Shown here in pieces: positions 44,776 through 55,849 of a stretch of DNA of 64,000 nt. Source of the DNA: Oscillospiraceae bacterium (GTDB taxonomy: Bacteria > Bacillota > Clostridia > Monoglobales > Monoglobaceae); the NCBI GenBank assembly GCA_015068605.1, contig SVKF01000008.1, forward strand, positions 1-64,000, written 5' to 3'. Each line of letters begins with the position of its first letter. The stretch's first letter is position 1. The position numbers and the translations under genes were made by a program. The notes beneath the pieces were generated by a model. It saw only the letters and a program-made list of their open reading frames with translations. It had not been told where the DNA came from and made no database searches.

Positions 44776-47700
44776 ATGATTCATCCGGTCAAACTTGGAA
44801 GGAATACCCGAATGAGTTACGGTAAGATCAGAGAGGTTATTGATATGCCTAATCTTATCGAAATTCAGAAAAATTCCTATGATTGGTTCTTAGAGGAAGG
44901 GCTTAAGGAAGTCTTTCACGATGTATCGCCTATAGCTGACTATGCCGGCAACCTTATGCTCGAATTTGTTGACTACAGGATTGATATGACACCAAAATAC
45001 GACATTGAAGAATGTAAAGAAAGAGATGCGACTTATGCCGCTCCGCTTCGTGTTAAGGTTCGTCTCATCAACAAGGAAACAGGTGAAGTTAAAGAGCAGG
45101 AAATCTTTATGGGTGATTTCCCGATTATGACTCCTTCGGGAACATTTATCATAAACGGTGCTGAACGTGTTATCGTCAGCCAGCTTGTCCGTGCCCCCAG
45201 TGTTTACTACACTCAGGAGTTTGATAAGCTCGGTAAAAAGCTTTTTGCATCTCAGGTTATTCCTAACCGTGGTGCTTGGCTTGAATACGAAACCGACAGT
45301 AATGACCTCTTCTATGTCAGAATTGACAGAACAAGAAAAATTCCGATTACTGTTTTAATCCGTGCTTTGGGCTTCGGAACAAATCAGGAAATCTTAAATC
45401 TTTTCGGCGAGGATGAAAAGATTGTTGCAACCCTTACAAACAAGGACACAACAACCTCCGAGGAAGAAGGTCTTTTAGAGGTTTACAGAAAGCTCCGTCC
45501 GGGCGAACCGCCAACGGTTGAGAGCGCTAAAACTCTTCTTACAAATCTTTTCTTCGACCCAAGAAGATACGATTTGGCTCATGTTGGAAGATTTAAGTTT
45601 AATAAGAAGCTTTCATTGTCCGACAGAATTGTGGGTCAGGTTTCGGCTGATACCATTGTTTCCGAAAAGACAGGTGAAATTCTTGTTACGGAAGGCGAAA
45701 TGATTACAAAGGACATCGCCGCTGCCATTGAAAGAGAATGGATTAACACAATTAATATTAAAATTGACGATGAAGGAAAGACAACTAAGGTTATTTCAAA
45801 TAACATGGTTGACCTTAAGAGCATCGTTGACTATAACCCGAGAGATTACGGTATCAAGGAAAAGGTTCGAGTTTCCGTTCTTAACGAAATTCTCGCCCAG
45901 TATCCTGATGTTAACTCCGATGAGTTCAAAAAGGAAATTGAAGCCCGTCGTTATGAGCTTGTTCCAAGCCATATCACAATTGACGACATCATTGCATCTG
46001 TTTCCTATATGTGTAACGTTGCACACGAGGTTGGACACACAGACGATATCGACCATCTCGGCAACCGTCGTTTGAGATCTGTCGGTGAGCTTTTGCAGAA
46101 CCAGTTCAGAATCGGTCTTGCAAGAATGGAAAGAGTTGTCAGAGAGAGAATGACAACCCAGGATTTAGACTCCATCACACCGCAGACTCTTATCAACATA
46201 AGACCGGTTACATCTGCAGTTAAGGAGTTCTTTGGTTCATCACAGCTTTCACAGTTTATGGATCAGATTAACCCACTCGGTGAGCTTACTCATAAGAGAA
46301 GACTCTCCGCCCTCGGTCCCGGTGGTCTTTCAAGAGACAGAGCAGGCTTTGAAGTTCGAGATGTTCACCATTCTCACTACGGCCGTATGTGTCCTATCGA
46401 AACACCTGAAGGTCCGAACATCGGTCTTATTAACTCACTCAGCGGCTTTGCTAAAGTAAACGAATACGGTTTCATTGAAGCGCCTTATCGTAAGGTTGAC
46501 AAGGAAAACGGTATCGTTACAGACGAAGTTGAATATATGACAGCTGACACCGAGGAAGGATTTTACATTGCACAGGCTAACGAAGAGCTTGGCGAAAACG
46601 GTGAATTCTTATCCTCAAAGGTTGTTACAAGATATAAAGACCAGTTCCTTGAAGTTCCTGCAGAGCCCGGAAATTGCCGTGTTGACTATATGGACGTTTC
46701 CCCGAGACAGGTTACATCAATCGCTACAGCTATGATTCCGTTCCTTGAGAACGACGATGCTAACCGTGCCCTCATGGGTTCTAACATGCAGCGTCAGGCT
46801 GTTCCGCTTCTTATTCCTGAATCCCCGATTATCGGTACAGGTATGGAATATAAAGCTGCAAGAGACTCCGGTGTTTGTGTTCTCGCAAAGAACGCAGGTA
46901 CTGTTACAAAGGTTTCTGCAACTCACATTGAAATCAAGACAGATTCCGGCGAAACAGATAAGTATAAGCTTATCAAGTTCACACGCTCCAACCAGGGTAT
47001 GTGTATTAACCAGCGTCCTATCGTTGTTAAGGGCGAAAGAGTTGAAGCAGGTGACATTATCGCTGACGGTCCTTCAACAAAGAACGGTGAAATCGGTCTT
47101 GGCCGTAACATTCTTATCGGATTTATGACCTGGGAAGGTTATAACTACGAGGATGCTATGCTTATTAACGAAAGACTTGTTAAAGAGGATATTTTAACCT
47201 CTATTCATATTGAAGAATACGAACTTGAATCAAGAGATACAAAGCTCGGACCGGAAGAAATCACAAGAGATATTCCAAATGTTGGTGAAGATGCTCTCCG
47301 TGACCTTGACGAACGCGGAATTATCCGTATCGGTGCTGAGGTTGAAAGCGGTGATATTCTTGTTGGTAAGGTTACACCAAAGGGTGAAACCGATTTAAGC
47401 TCCGAGGAAAGACTTCTTCGTGCTATCTTCGGTGAAAAGGCAAGAGAAGTCCGTGACACATCTCTCCGTGTTCCTCACGGTGAATACGGTATCATCGTTG
47501 ATGTTAAAGTGTTCACAAGAGAAAACGGCGACGAGCTTCCGCCGGGAGTTAACCAGATTGTCAGATGTTACATCGCTCAGAAGAGAAAGATTTCTGTCGG
47601 CGATAAGATGGCCGGTCGTCACGGTAACAAGGGTGTTATTTCAAGAATTCTTCCTGAAGAGGATATGCCATTCCTTCCGGACGGAACTCCGCTCCAGATT

Positions 47701-48567
47701 GTTTTAAACCCTCTGGGCGTACCTTCCCGTATGAATATCGGTCAGGTTCTTGAAGTGCATTTGGGTTATGCCGCTAAAAAGCTTGGCTGGAAGGTTGCAA
47801 CGCCTGTATTTGACGGTGCTAACGAGGCAGATATTGCCGAGGCTCTCGTTCAGGCAGGCTATGACAAAGACGGTAAGACAGTTCTTTATGATGGTAGAAC
47901 AGGTGAAGCCTTTGATAACCGTGTTACGGTTGGATATATGCATATCTTAAAGCTTGCTCACTTGGTTGACGATAAGATTCACGCCCGCTCAACAGGACCT
48001 TACTCCCTCGTTACTCAGCAGCCACTTGGTGGTAAAGCTCAGTTCGGTGGACAGAGATTCGGTGAAATGGAAGTTTGGGCTCTTGAGGCATACGGCGCAG
48101 CTTATACTCTTCAGGAAATCCTGACGGTTAAGTCTGACGATGTTGTTGGTCGTGTTAAGACCTACGAAGCTATCGTTAAGGGTGAAAACATTCCAAAAGC
48201 AGGTGTTCCTGAATCCTTTAAGGTTCTTATCAAGGAGCTTCAGGGTCTTGCTCTTGATGTTAAGGTTCTTGACGGCAACGGCGACGAGGTTATCTTAAAA
48301 GAGCTTTCCGACGAAGATGATGACGATATGCCAATCATCACAGACCTTGAAAAGGTTGAGGATGATGTCGACGGTGAAAACAAGGGTGCGTTTACTCTTA
48401 ATGAGGACGATGACGACCTTGACGAAGACAGTATTCTCGACGATGATGAATACGATGATTTTAACGAACCTGATTTTAATGCTGAGGATATCGAAGCTGA
48501 TTTTCTCTCGGTTGAAGAATTAGGCGAAGATGAGTTAGACGGCGACATTGAGGATGACGAGATTTAA
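44776..48567 (+). CDS. rpoB: DNA-directed RNA polymerase subunit beta
   Basis: 1263 aa. The catalytic core subunit. Standard blocks: [20 protein letters not shown] at the N terminus, the rifampicin region [31 protein letters not shown] (wild-type pattern, no resistance predicted), GNKGVIS, and [27 protein letters not shown]. After the normal end (about residue 1180) there is an acidic tail of some 85 residues ([33 protein letters not shown]). The start is ATG 44776 behind AGAGGTGAT; the track's 44770 is a TTG within that site. Confidence 0.97.
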   Translation: MIHPVKLGRNTRMSYGKIREVIDMPNLIEIQKNSYDWFLEEGLKEVFHDVSPIADYAGNLMLEFVDYRIDMTPKYDIEECKERDATYAAPLRVKVRLINKETGEVKEQEIFMGDFPIMTPSGTFIINGAERVIVSQLVRAPSVYYTQEFDKLGKKLFASQVIPNRGAWLEYETDSNDLFYVRIDRTRKIPITVLIRALGFGTNQEILNLFGEDEKIVATLTNKDTTTSEEEGLLEVYRKLRPGEPPTVESAKTLLTNLFFDPRRYDLAHVGRFKFNKKLSLSDRIVGQVSADTIVSEKTGEILVTEGEMITKDIAAAIEREWINTINIKIDDEGKTTKVISNNMVDLKSIVDYNPRDYGIKEKVRVSVLNEILAQYPDVNSDEFKKEIEARRYELVPSHITIDDIIASVSYMCNVAHEVGHTDDIDHLGNRRLRSVGELLQNQFRIGLARMERVVRERMTTQDLDSITPQTLINIRPVTSAVKEFFGSSQLSQFMDQINPLGELTHKRRLSALGPGGLSRDRAGFEVRDVHHSHYGRMCPIETPEGPNIGLINSLSGFAKVNEYGFIEAPYRKVDKENGIVTDEVEYMTADTEEGFYIAQANEELGENGEFLSSKVVTRYKDQFLEVPAEPGNCRVDYMDVSPRQVTSIATAMIPFLENDDANRALMGSNMQRQAVPLLIPESPIIGTGMEYKAARDSGVCVLAKNAGTVTKVSATHIEIKTDSGETDKYKLIKFTRSNQGMCINQRPIVVKGERVEAGDIIADGPSTKNGEIGLGRNILIGFMTWEGYNYEDAMLINERLVKEDILTSIHIEEYELESRDTKLGPEEITRDIPNVGEDALRDLDERGIIRIGAEVESGDILVGKVTPKGETDLSSEERLLRAIFGEKAREVRDTSLRVPHGEYGIIVDVKVFTRENGDELPPGVNQIVRCYIAQKRKISVGDKMAGRHGNKGVISRILPEEDMPFLPDGTPLQIVLNPLGVPSRMNIGQVLEVHLGYAAKKLGWKVATPVFDGANEADIAEALVQAGYDKDGKTVLYDGRTGEAFDNRVTVGYMHILKLAHLVDDKIHARSTGPYSLVTQQPLGGKAQFGGQRFGEMEVWALEAYGAAYTLQEILTVKSDDVVGRVKTYEAIVKGENIPKAGVPESFKVLIKELQGLALDVKVLDGNGDEVILKELSDEDDDDMPIITDLEKVEDDVDGENKGAFTLNEDDDDLDEDSILDDDEYDDFNEPDFNAEDIEADFLSVEELGEDELDGDIEDDEI

Positions 48568-48586
48568 TCACTCCCTCCTTTTTGTC

Positions 48587-48612
48587 GGCTTCCCGCCGCT
48601 CACAGCGGGAAG
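48587..48612 (+). other. hairpin between rpoB and rpoC
   Basis: CTTCCCGC / GCGGGAAG, 8-bp perfect stem without a T-run, so not a terminator. Perhaps an RNA processing or stability element. Confidence 0.5.
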
Positions 48613-48654
48613 AAAACCGAAAAAATTTTGTGAGCAGAAAGTCGAGTGTTCGTT

Positions 48655-51600
48655 ATGAGTGAATATCAAAATTTCGAAGCGATGCAAATTGGTCTTGCAT
48701 CTCCCGAAAAAATCAGAGAATGGTCAAGAGGCGAAGTTAAAAAGCCTGAAACTATAAATTACAGAACATTAAAACCCGAAAAGGACGGTCTCTTCTGTGA
48801 GCGTATTTTCGGACCAACAAAAGACTGGGAATGTCACTGCGGTAAGTATAAAAGAGTCCGTTATAAGGGTGTTGTTTGTGACCGCTGCGGCGTTGAAGTT
48901 ACCCGCGCAAAAGTAAGACGCGAAAGAATGGGGCATATTGAGCTTGCCGCTCCTGTTTCTCATATCTGGTACTTCAAAGGTATCCCCAGCCGTATGGGAC
49001 TTATCCTTGATATTTCCCCGCGTATTCTTGAAAAAGTTTTATACTTTGCAGAATATGTTGTTATCGACCCGGGCAGAACTGACCTTATGCCTCATCAGGT
49101 CCTTAACGAAAAAGATTATCACGAGGCAATCGAGAAATATGGCGAAGGCTCTTTCCGTGCAGGAATGGGCGCTGAAGCTATCCTCGAGATGCTTCAAAGC
49201 ATCGACCTTGACGCTCTTTATGAGGAGCTTAAGGAAGATTTAGATGGTGCTAAAGGGCAGAAAAAGGGCAAAACTATCAGACGTCTTGAAGTTGTTGAAG
49301 CATTCAGAATGTCCGGAAACAAGCCTGAATGGATGGTTATGACGGTTATCCCCGTTCTTCCTCCCGACATAAGACCTATGGTTCAGCTTGACGGCGGAAG
49401 ATTTGCGACATCTGACCTTAACGATTTATACAGACGAGTTATCAACAGAAACAACCGTCTTAAAAAGTTAATTGACTTAAATGCACCTGAAATTATTATC
49501 AGAAACGAAAAGAGAATGCTCCAGGAGGCTGTTGATGCTTTAATCGACAACGGTCGCCGTGGCAGACCTGTTACGGGTCCCGGAAACAGAGCATTAAAAT
49601 CTCTTTCTGACCTTCTTAAAGGTAAGCAGGGTCGTTTCCGTCAGAACCTCCTCGGTAAGCGTGTTGACTATTCCGGTCGCAGTGTTATCGTTGTTGGTCC
49701 TGAACTTAAGATTTATCAGTGCGGTCTTCCAAAGAAAATGGCTCTTGAGCTTTTCAAGCCTTTCGTTATGAAAAAGCTTGTTAAGGACGGTCTCGCACAT
49801 AACATTAAATCAGCCAAGAGAATGGTTGAGCGTGTTCGCCCTGAGGTTTGGGATGTTTTAGAGGAGGTTATCGGTGAACATCCGGTTCTCTTAAACCGTG
49901 CCCCCACACTTCACAGACTTGGTATTCAGGCGTTTGAGCCTGTTCTGGTTGAGGGTAAGGCGCTTAAGCTTCATCCACTTGTTTGTACTGCGTTTAACGC
50001 CGACTTCGACGGTGACCAGATGGCTGTCCATCTTCCTCTTTCCGCCGAGGCTCAGGCTGAAGCAAGATTCTTGATGCTTTCAGCTAATAACTTGCTTAAG
50101 CCTCAGGATGGTAAACCTGTAACCGTTCCGACTCAGGATATGGTTCTCGGAAGTTACTATCTTACTATCAAAATCGACGGCGAAGAAGGAACAGGCAAGG
50201 TATTTAAATCCGAAGAAGAAGCTCTCATGGCTTATCAGAATGATGCTGTTGGACTTCATGCACCAATCAAAGTCAGAAAGACAGGTTTCTTTGGTGATAA
50301 GGAAATCACAAAGCTTATTGACGCAACCGTGGGTCAGCTTATTTTCAACAGTAAGATTCCTCAGAATTTGGGATTTGTTGACAGAACAAGCGAAGAAACA
50401 GCTTTAGACCTTGAAGTTACCTTTAAGGTTGATAAGAAAAAGCTTGGTCAGATTATTGACAAAAGCATCAAAATTCACGGTATCACAGAAACCGCAACCC
50501 TTCTTGATAATGTTAAGGCTATGGGCTTTAAATACTCAACAAGAGGTGCGATCACAGTATCCGTTGACGATATTATCATTCCTGAAGCTAAGCAGTATAT
50601 CTTAAACGGTTTCAGCAAGGAAGAAGCTGAAAACCGCAACTGTGAAGCAGGTCAGTTCGCTCGTTATGTCAAGGGCAACAAGGCTGTTTATAAGGTTGAT
50701 GCTTTATCCGATGAGGAAAAGTCTGCTCTTGAAGCGGATGGATACGAACTTGTTTATGAGGATTGTGCTCAAAAACGAGTTGACAAGATTGATAAACAAT
50801 TCAGACGCGGTCTCTTTACCGACGAAGAAAGATATAATAAGGTTATTGATGTTTGGAACAGTGCGTCAGGTATGGTTACTGATGCCATGATGGAAAACCT
50901 TGATGAGCTTAACCCAATCTTTATGATGGCTAACTCCGGTGCCCGTGGTAGCGTTAACCAGATTCGTCAGCTTGCCGCTATGCGTGGTCTTATGGCGGAT
51001 ACATCCGGTCGTCCTGTTGAAATTCCAATCAGAGCTAACTTCCGTGAAGGTCTTACAGTTCTTGAATACTTTATTTCAACTCACGGTGCTCGTAAAGGTC
51101 TTACCGATACAGCCCTCAGAACTGCCGACTCCGGTTACCTTACCCGTCGTCTCGTTGACGTATCTCAGGAAGTTATCGTTCGTGAAAAGGATTGCGGAAC
51201 AAGAGATTATATTCTTGCAACTGCAATTACGGAAGGCAAGGAAATGATTGAGCCGCTTTCTGACAGATTAGAGGGCAGAACTGTTGCCGAAACAGTTGTT
51301 GACCCACAGACAGGCGAAGTTTTGGTTAACGAAAACGAAACAATCAATGCCGACCTTGCCAAAAAGATTGAAAAAGCAGGTATCACTGAAGTTAAAATCC
51401 GCAGTGTCCTCAAATGTCGCAGTAAGATTGGTGTTTGTGCTAAATGTTACGGATTCAACCTTGCAAGCGGTGACATTGTTGATGCCGGTGAAGCTGTTGG
51501 TATTATTGCCGCTCAGTCAATCGGTGAACCGGGTACACAGCTTACAATGAGAACATTCCATGCCGGCGGTGTTGCATCAGGCGACGATATCACACAGGGT

Positions 51601-52344
51601 CTCCCCCGTGTTGAGGAATTGTTTGAAGCAAGAAAGCCAAAGGGTCTCGCAATTATTGCTGAAATCGGTGGTAGAATTCAGATAAGCGATTCCAAGAAAA
51701 AGCGTGAGGTTATCGTTCTTAACGATGAAACAGGCGAGGCTGTAACATACCTTATTCCTTATGGTTCAAGAATCAAGGTTACAGACGGTCAGATGATTGA
51801 AGCCGGTGATGAACTTACCGAAGGTAGCGTATATCCGCAGGATATTATGGCAATCAAGGGCTATACCGCTGTTCATGATTATCTCATCAAGGAAGTTCAG
51901 AAGGTTTACAGACTTCAGGGTGTTGATATCAACGATAAGCATATCGAAGTTATCGTTAGACAGATGATGCGTAAGGTTAGAATTGAGGCTGCAGGTGACA
52001 CAGAATTCTTAACAGGCTCACTTGTTGACAGATATGAACTCGAAAGAGAAAATATGAAGATGGAAGCTCAAGGCCTTGAAAAGGCAGTTGCAAGCGATGT
52101 TTTAATGGGTATCACTAAAGCCGCTCTCGCAACAGACTCCTTCCTCTCTGCCGCTTCCTTCCAGGAAACAACAAGAGTTTTAACCGATGCGGCAATCAAA
52201 GGAAAGAAAGACCCACTTATCGGTCTTAAGGAAAATGTTATTATCGGTAAGCTTGTTCCTGCCGGAACAGGTATGCCGGAATACAGCGGAATCTATGTTC
52301 AGGCAAATGAGAACGAAGAAATCGCTTCCGCCCTTTCCGAATAA
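48655..52344 (+). CDS. rpoC: DNA-directed RNA polymerase subunit beta'
   Basis: 1229 aa. Blocks: N-terminal zinc site [49 protein letters not shown], catalytic [16 protein letters not shown] (Mg2+ triad), trigger loop near [15 protein letters not shown] and [18 protein letters not shown], second zinc site [13 protein letters not shown], and [13 protein letters not shown]. Start uncertain: ATG 48655 or GTG 48646. Neither has a clear Shine-Dalgarno, so translational coupling to rpoB (88 nt away) or a leaderless-like mechanism must be considered. Confidence 0.97.
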   Translation: MSEYQNFEAMQIGLASPEKIREWSRGEVKKPETINYRTLKPEKDGLFCERIFGPTKDWECHCGKYKRVRYKGVVCDRCGVEVTRAKVRRERMGHIELAAPVSHIWYFKGIPSRMGLILDISPRILEKVLYFAEYVVIDPGRTDLMPHQVLNEKDYHEAIEKYGEGSFRAGMGAEAILEMLQSIDLDALYEELKEDLDGAKGQKKGKTIRRLEVVEAFRMSGNKPEWMVMTVIPVLPPDIRPMVQLDGGRFATSDLNDLYRRVINRNNRLKKLIDLNAPEIIIRNEKRMLQEAVDALIDNGRRGRPVTGPGNRALKSLSDLLKGKQGRFRQNLLGKRVDYSGRSVIVVGPELKIYQCGLPKKMALELFKPFVMKKLVKDGLAHNIKSAKRMVERVRPEVWDVLEEVIGEHPVLLNRAPTLHRLGIQAFEPVLVEGKALKLHPLVCTAFNADFDGDQMAVHLPLSAEAQAEARFLMLSANNLLKPQDGKPVTVPTQDMVLGSYYLTIKIDGEEGTGKVFKSEEEALMAYQNDAVGLHAPIKVRKTGFFGDKEITKLIDATVGQLIFNSKIPQNLGFVDRTSEETALDLEVTFKVDKKKLGQIIDKSIKIHGITETATLLDNVKAMGFKYSTRGAITVSVDDIIIPEAKQYILNGFSKEEAENRNCEAGQFARYVKGNKAVYKVDALSDEEKSALEADGYELVYEDCAQKRVDKIDKQFRRGLFTDEERYNKVIDVWNSASGMVTDAMMENLDELNPIFMMANSGARGSVNQIRQLAAMRGLMADTSGRPVEIPIRANFREGLTVLEYFISTHGARKGLTDTALRTADSGYLTRRLVDVSQEVIVREKDCGTRDYILATAITEGKEMIEPLSDRLEGRTVAETVVDPQTGEVLVNENETINADLAKKIEKAGITEVKIRSVLKCRSKIGVCAKCYGFNLASGDIVDAGEAVGIIAAQSIGEPGTQLTMRTFHAGGVASGDDITQGLPRVEELFEARKPKGLAIIAEIGGRIQISDSKKKREVIVLNDETGEAVTYLIPYGSRIKVTDGQMIEAGDELTEGSVYPQDIMAIKGYTAVHDYLIKEVQKVYRLQGVDINDKHIEVIVRQMMRKVRIEAAGDTEFLTGSLVDRYELERENMKMEAQGLEKAVASDVLMGITKAALATDSFLSAASFQETTRVLTDAAIKGKKDPLIGLKENVIIGKLVPAGTGMPEYSGIYVQANENEEIASALSE

Positions 52345-52358
52345 TAATTTGCATTATA

Positions 52359-52388
52359 AAAAGGATGTTCGAAATGAACATCCTTTTT
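52359..52388 (+). terminator. terminator of rpoBC
   Basis: AAAAAGGATGTTC / GAACATCCTTTTTT. Confidence 0.9.
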
Positions 52389-52440
52389 TGACACCTCATC
52401 AGTCACCTGTCGGCGACCAAACTTACGGCGAATGAAGTGT
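52389..52440. repeat. CACCTCATCAGTC-type intergenic repeat, partial
   Basis: ACACCTCATCAGTCACCTGTCGGCGACC, the start of the repeat unit seen at 27985-28500 and 54155-54425. Confidence 0.65.
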
Positions 52441-52451
52441 TATGTAGGAAA

Positions 52452-52862
52452 TTATTTGCGTCTTCCACAGCCGTTGCAATAAGGAGCACTTTTCTTATTT
52501 TTTCTTCCGCAACTTCCACATATCCACCCATCGGTATTTAACACATCCTTTTCACTTGCATCTTTTTCATGCGCTAAAGCCGATAAGGAATAGTTTGGAG
52601 TCTCTGATTTTCTGCTTTCAATATCACAGACCTTATCAACAAGTTCTCCAAAACCATATATAACAAGGTGGCTAATCCATATAAAAAGTGTACCAAAAAT
52701 CAGCATAATTGCACCTAAAGCAATAAATATTTCATTTTCGTCATCAAGTCCGAATAAAAGCAAAGATCCTCCTCCTAATACATTTGCTATTATTTCCAAT
52801 ATGCAAAATGCTTCTGTCACGCCTTTAATCTTTTTACCAATCTCATTAAACACATCTCTCAC
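52452..52862 (-). CDS. Small two-TM protein with C-terminal zinc ribbon
   Basis: 136 aa. TM helices about 18-38 (FCILEIIANVLGGGSLLLFG) and 46-70 (FIALGAIMLIFGTLFIWISHLVIYG), a cytosolic linker, and the ribbon CGSCGRKNKKSAPYCNGCG at the end. Function unknown. A strong GGAGG site lies 10 nt before ATG 52862, and immediately upstream is the terminator of structured RNA copy 4, so the gene is probably transcribed only when that terminator is read through. Confidence 0.75.
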   Translation of the reverse strand: MRDVFNEIGKKIKGVTEAFCILEIIANVLGGGSLLLFGLDDENEIFIALGAIMLIFGTLFIWISHLVIYGFGELVDKVCDIESRKSETPNYSLSALAHEKDASEKDVLNTDGWICGSCGRKNKKSAPYCNGCGRRK

Positions 52863-52881
52863 CTCCTTTTTTCTTTAAAAT

Positions 52882-53040
52882 AAAAAATGCACCAACCGAA
52901 GTCAGTGCATAAAAACACATTCTCCGATTGCTGCGACACAACTTTTTAAAGAACCACAATAGGATACCAAAATAGAGGACGTGTTTTTGGCAAAAAAACA
53001 CTCCTACAATGATTCTTTAACTATTCAGTTATGTCGCAAT
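52882..53040 (-). ncRNA. Structured RNA with apical-loop pseudoknot, copy 4 (leader-type)
   Basis: Minus strand. Outer stem GCGACATAAC / GTTGTGTCGC (one G-U) and TTAAAGAA / TTCTTTAA; apical CCAAAAACAC (52990-52981) complementary to GTGTTTTT (52918-52911). A conserved AATCGGAG follows the stem. The terminator TGCACTGAC-TTCG-GTTGGTGCA plus TTTTTT ends at 52882. AATCGGAG can instead pair with CTTCGGTT of the terminator loop and arm. The T-run is 20 nt before the start codon of the two-TM gene. Closest relative is copy 3 at 62077. Confidence 0.75.
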
Positions 53041-53044
53041 ATTT

Positions 53045-53073
53045 ATTATATCACATATTCGACAAAATATCAA
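53045..53073 (-). promoter_or_regulatory. promoter of structured RNA copy 4
   Basis: Minus strand TTGATA, 17 nt, TATAAT. Confidence 0.8.
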
Positions 53074-53164
53074 TAGTTTTTTTCACCTCATCAGTCACCC
53101 AATTGTCAAGGCAAAAAGAGTTTTTATTTGAATATCAGTTTTATGTGATTATGTGTAAAAACTA

Positions 53165-53193
53165 TTTACAATTGGAAATAGTTATGTTATAAT
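53165..53193 (+). promoter_or_regulatory. promoter of structured RNA copy 2
   Basis: TTTACA, 17 nt, TATAAT; homologous to 28544-28572. Confidence 0.85.
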
Positions 53194-53199
53194 AATAGT

Positions 53200-53390
53200 G
53201 CGAAACAAAATTGAATAATAGTTGCGTTAGGTGTTTTTTCCTTTGGTAAAAACGCACCTTTATTAATTGCACCTATGTGACTATTATAAAAGATTTTGTT
53301 TCGCGACAAAGTGCGTTTTTCGAGCGCAGTTTGACTGCGCTTTTTTTAGTTAAACGCACTAACGCACTATGTCGCCAAAACAAATCAAAA
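53200..53390 (+). ncRNA. Structured RNA with apical-loop pseudoknot, copy 2 (free-standing)
   Basis: Outer stem CGAAACAAAAT (53201-53211) / ATTTTGTTTCG (53293-53303); inner AATAGT...TTAGGTG / CACCTA...ACTATT; apical AAAAACGCAC (53248-53257) perfectly complementary to GTGCGTTTTT (53311-53320). Terminator GCGCAGTTTGACTGCGC plus seven T (53324-53347). Beyond the T-run, AACGCACTATGTCGC is complementary to GCGACAAAGTGCGTT, so a read-through transcript could form a larger hairpin enclosing the terminator. No gene follows on this strand. Closest to copy 1. Confidence 0.78.
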
Positions 53391-53397
53391 AACTTGC

Positions 53398-53424
53398 AAA
53401 AGGACGGCTCACGCCGTCCTTTTG
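53398..53424. terminator. AAAAGGACGGC-type terminator
   Basis: AAAAGGACGGC / GCCGTCCTTTT, identical in sequence to the core at 28597-28622. It acts as a backup terminator for RNA copy 2 and may serve the convergent gene at 53516. A second stem (ACCGACAAACCCACC / GGTGGGTTTGTCAGT) follows at about 53432-53473. Confidence 0.75.
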
Positions 53425-53515
53425 CATCAGACTACCGACAAACCCACCTGAAAATGGTGGGTTTGTCAGTGGTCTGATGCCCTCCTTTACACAGGGAGGG
53501 CTTTATAGCGTGCTG

Positions 53516-54124
53516 TTAATCAGACTTTTTTAATCTTATATTCAACGAATTTGCCTTTTCTTCAAATTCTTCATAGGAAATATGCAAAAGCTTATTTTTC
53601 AGTTCTTCGTCAAGAACATATTTTTTCTTACTGAAACACCATTCTCCTATATACCTGTTTTCCTCAGGAGAAAATCTTACAGCGATATAAAAGGCATTTC
53701 CTATCCTTCCTCCCCCGATACCAACCGCACCGGCATGGAAAACATCAATCATTCCGTAGCTCTCTCCGCACCAGAATTTATATATGTAAGAATCGCCGTG
53801 TTCGTCAGCACCCTCACGGGCAACCTTTCTTAATAAATAAGATTCGATAATTATATAGTTTTTTGGTGCATATTTCGTATTTTTAAGCTTTTTATATCCT
53901 TTAATAGTGGAATGAATCATTCCGCCAAGAATGAATATGGAAAAGAGCCACAAGAAAACCTGAATATAGATTTTTTCATTATATATCTTATTGAAAACAT
54001 AGCTTCCGCAAATTATCAAAATGAAACCGACAGAAGCTATTGTCATACCGATTAAATATGATTTCAGGTTTTTAGCAGTCATACCTTCCAGTCTTGCCCG
54101 ATTCAACATCTTCCTTTTCACCAA
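53516..54124 (-). CDS. Membrane protein of unknown function, two TM helices
   Basis: 202 aa. Basic N terminus, TM about 24-45 (YLIGMTIASVGFILIICGSYVF) and 55-73 (IQVFLWLFSIFILGGMIHS), then a cytosolic domain of about 120 residues (YIIIESYLLRKVAREGADEHGDSYIYKFW..., RFSPEENRYIGEWCFSKKKY). No catalytic motif recognised. The start region has no strong Shine-Dalgarno (AGGTGATTTG upstream), so the exact start is uncertain. Confidence 0.6.
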   Translation of the reverse strand: MVKRKMLNRARLEGMTAKNLKSYLIGMTIASVGFILIICGSYVFNKIYNEKIYIQVFLWLFSIFILGGMIHSTIKGYKKLKNTKYAPKNYIIIESYLLRKVAREGADEHGDSYIYKFWCGESYGMIDVFHAGAVGIGGGRIGNAFYIAVRFSPEENRYIGEWCFSKKKYVLDEELKNKLLHISYEEFEEKANSLNIRLKKSD

Positions 54125-54154
54125 ATCACCTCATAGAAATTATTTCATATTCAA

Positions 54155-54465
54155 AAACACCTCATCAGTCAGCTTGCGATGTGCTGCTTGAGTGACACCT
54201 CACCACCGCCTTCGGCGGAGCTGTCTCGGCTCTCGCCTCGGTCAGCGGTAAACGATTGTCACCGGCAATCACCACCCTCAAGGAGAAGCCTTTGGGGCAA
54301 TCCCTCAGTTCTCGCCTTGGTCGGCGATAAACGCTTGCCACCGGCAAGCATCGCCCCTTAAGGGGAAGCCTTTGGGCAATCCCTCAGTCACTTCGTGACA
54401 GCTCCCTGATGCTATAAGGAGCTGAGTTTTGATATTCGGACAGATGATAGCATCTGTCCCTACAA
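54155..54465. repeat. CACCTCATCAGTC / CTCAAGGAGAAGCC intergenic repeat cluster
   Basis: Several imperfect units: ACACCTCACCACCGCCTTCG, CCTCAAGGAGAAGCCTTTGG, CCCCTTAAGGGGAAGCC, GGCAATCCCTCAGTC. It ends with a GGACAGATG / CATCTGTCC hairpin (about 54438-54460). No credible gene; the ORFs on both strands (54165-54361) are repeat artefacts. Confidence 0.75.
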
Positions 54466-54538
54466 TAAGAAATTTCAATTTGATATTTACACAAGGACGA
54501 GCCGGTGTTACAGAAAACAGAGTTATGTGAAAAGCTTT

Positions 54539-54688
54539 TTACTGTTGATTTTTACTTTCTTTTCGGGCTGTAATTTTTGATAAAACCGTTGTCAAAATAA
54601 TTATAACGCCCATAACGCCGACAATCCCGAGCATTCCCATTCCCATATACTTAAGATTTTCAACAAAATTCCATAAATTTATTCCCAT
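54539..54688 (-). CDS. OadG-like small membrane subunit
   Basis: 49 aa, absent from the ORF track. Translation: MGINLWNFVENLKYMGMGML, GIVGVMGVIIILTTVLSKIT, ARKESKNQQ. One TM helix with the GMGM...GIVGVMGVII pattern and a charged cytosolic tail, as in gamma subunits of sodium-pump decarboxylases. It is 12 nt after oadB with AGGAGGT as ribosome binding site, so cotranscribed. Likely assembles with the beta subunit. Confidence 0.75.
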   Translation of the reverse strand: MGINLWNFVENLKYMGMGMLGIVGVMGVIIILTTVLSKITARKESKNQQ

Positions 54689-54700
54689 AACTATAACCTC

Positions 54701-55822
54701 CTATTTCAAAAAGAAACTTAAGATAAGACCGCCGGCGATAACCGATGCAATCTGACCCGATACATTAACACCCATTGAATGCATAAGAAGGAAGTTTTGC
54801 GGGTCTTCCGCAAGTCCCATCTTATGGACAACTCTGCCCGACATAGGAAAGGCTGAAATTCCTGCCGCACCAATCATCGGGTTTATTTTTTTCTTTGTGA
54901 AAAGGTTTATAAACTTTGCAAAAAGAACTCCACCGGCTGTATCGAAGATAAACGCAAAGAGTCCAAGTCCCATAATAAGAAGGGTGTCCGGTCTGAGGAA
55001 AGCCTCTGCGTTCATTCTTGCCGCAACCGTAATTCCGAGGAAAATGGTAACGAGATTAGCCAAAACCTTTTGTGCTGTTTCCGAAAGGGAGTTTAAGACA
55101 CCACATTCACGGATTAAGTTACCAAACATTAAGAAGCCAACAAGCGCCACGGAGTCAGGAGCAACGATACCTGCAATAACCGTTATGACAATCGGGAAGA
55201 GAATTTTGGTTGCTTTTGAAACTTCTTTGCCACGATACTCCATTTTGATTTTTCGTTCTTTTTTGGTTGTTAAAAGCTTAATAACAGGTGGCTGAATAAT
55301 TGGAACGAGCGCCATATAAGAATATGCCGCAACCATAATTGCACCGAGATATTCTGAGCCGAGCTTTCCTGCAACAAAGATTGATGTGGGGCCGTCTGCC
55401 GCACCGATAACTGCGATTGATGCCGCATCCTTAATATCGAAAAATACCGATGCTGTGCAAAGAGTCAGGAATATACCAAACTGTGCCGCCGCACCGAAAA
55501 TCATAAGCTTCGGATTTGATAAAAGCGGACCAAAGTCAATCATAGCCCCGATTCCGATAAAGAGAATAAGCGGGAATAATTCGTTTGCAATACCGGCTCC
55601 AAAAAGAGTTGTCAAAACGCCTTCGTGACCGATTTCCTCACTTATAACCGTGGAGAACGGTAAATTAACGAGTATTGCGCCAAAGCCCATAGGGAGAAGG
55701 AGCGTTGGCTCCATATCCTTTTTGATGGCAAGATAAATGAGTATTCCTCCGATAGCCCACATAACAATCATTTGCCAGCTGATGGCGAGAATGTTGGTTT
55801 TAAGCATTTCTAAAATTTCCAA
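54701..55822 (-). CDS. oadB: Sodium-pumping decarboxylase beta subunit
   Basis: 373 aa, very hydrophobic. The beta subunit couples decarboxylation of carboxybiotin to Na+ export. Typical blocks: PLLLPMGFGAILVN-type LLLPMGFGAILVNLP, FIGIGAMIDFGPLLSNPK, AVIGAADGPTSIFVAGKL (conserved Asp of the Na+ path), and MIGAAGISAFPMSGRVVHK...NFLLMHSMGVNVSGQIASV. The carboxytransferase and biotin subunits are not in the window, so the substrate (oxaloacetate, methylmalonyl-CoA or glutaconyl-CoA) is open. It is 27 nt downstream of the P-type ATPase gene and may be cotranscribed with it. Confidence 0.9.
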   Translation of the reverse strand: MEILEMLKTNILAISWQMIVMWAIGGILIYLAIKKDMEPTLLLPMGFGAILVNLPFSTVISEEIGHEGVLTTLFGAGIANELFPLILFIGIGAMIDFGPLLSNPKLMIFGAAAQFGIFLTLCTASVFFDIKDAASIAVIGAADGPTSIFVAGKLGSEYLGAIMVAAYSYMALVPIIQPPVIKLLTTKKERKIKMEYRGKEVSKATKILFPIVITVIAGIVAPDSVALVGFLMFGNLIRECGVLNSLSETAQKVLANLVTIFLGITVAARMNAEAFLRPDTLLIMGLGLFAFIFDTAGGVLFAKFINLFTKKKINPMIGAAGISAFPMSGRVVHKMGLAEDPQNFLLMHSMGVNVSGQIASVIAGGLILSFFLK

Positions 55823-55849
55823 TTTTAAACCCTCCAGTTTTCTTTTGTT

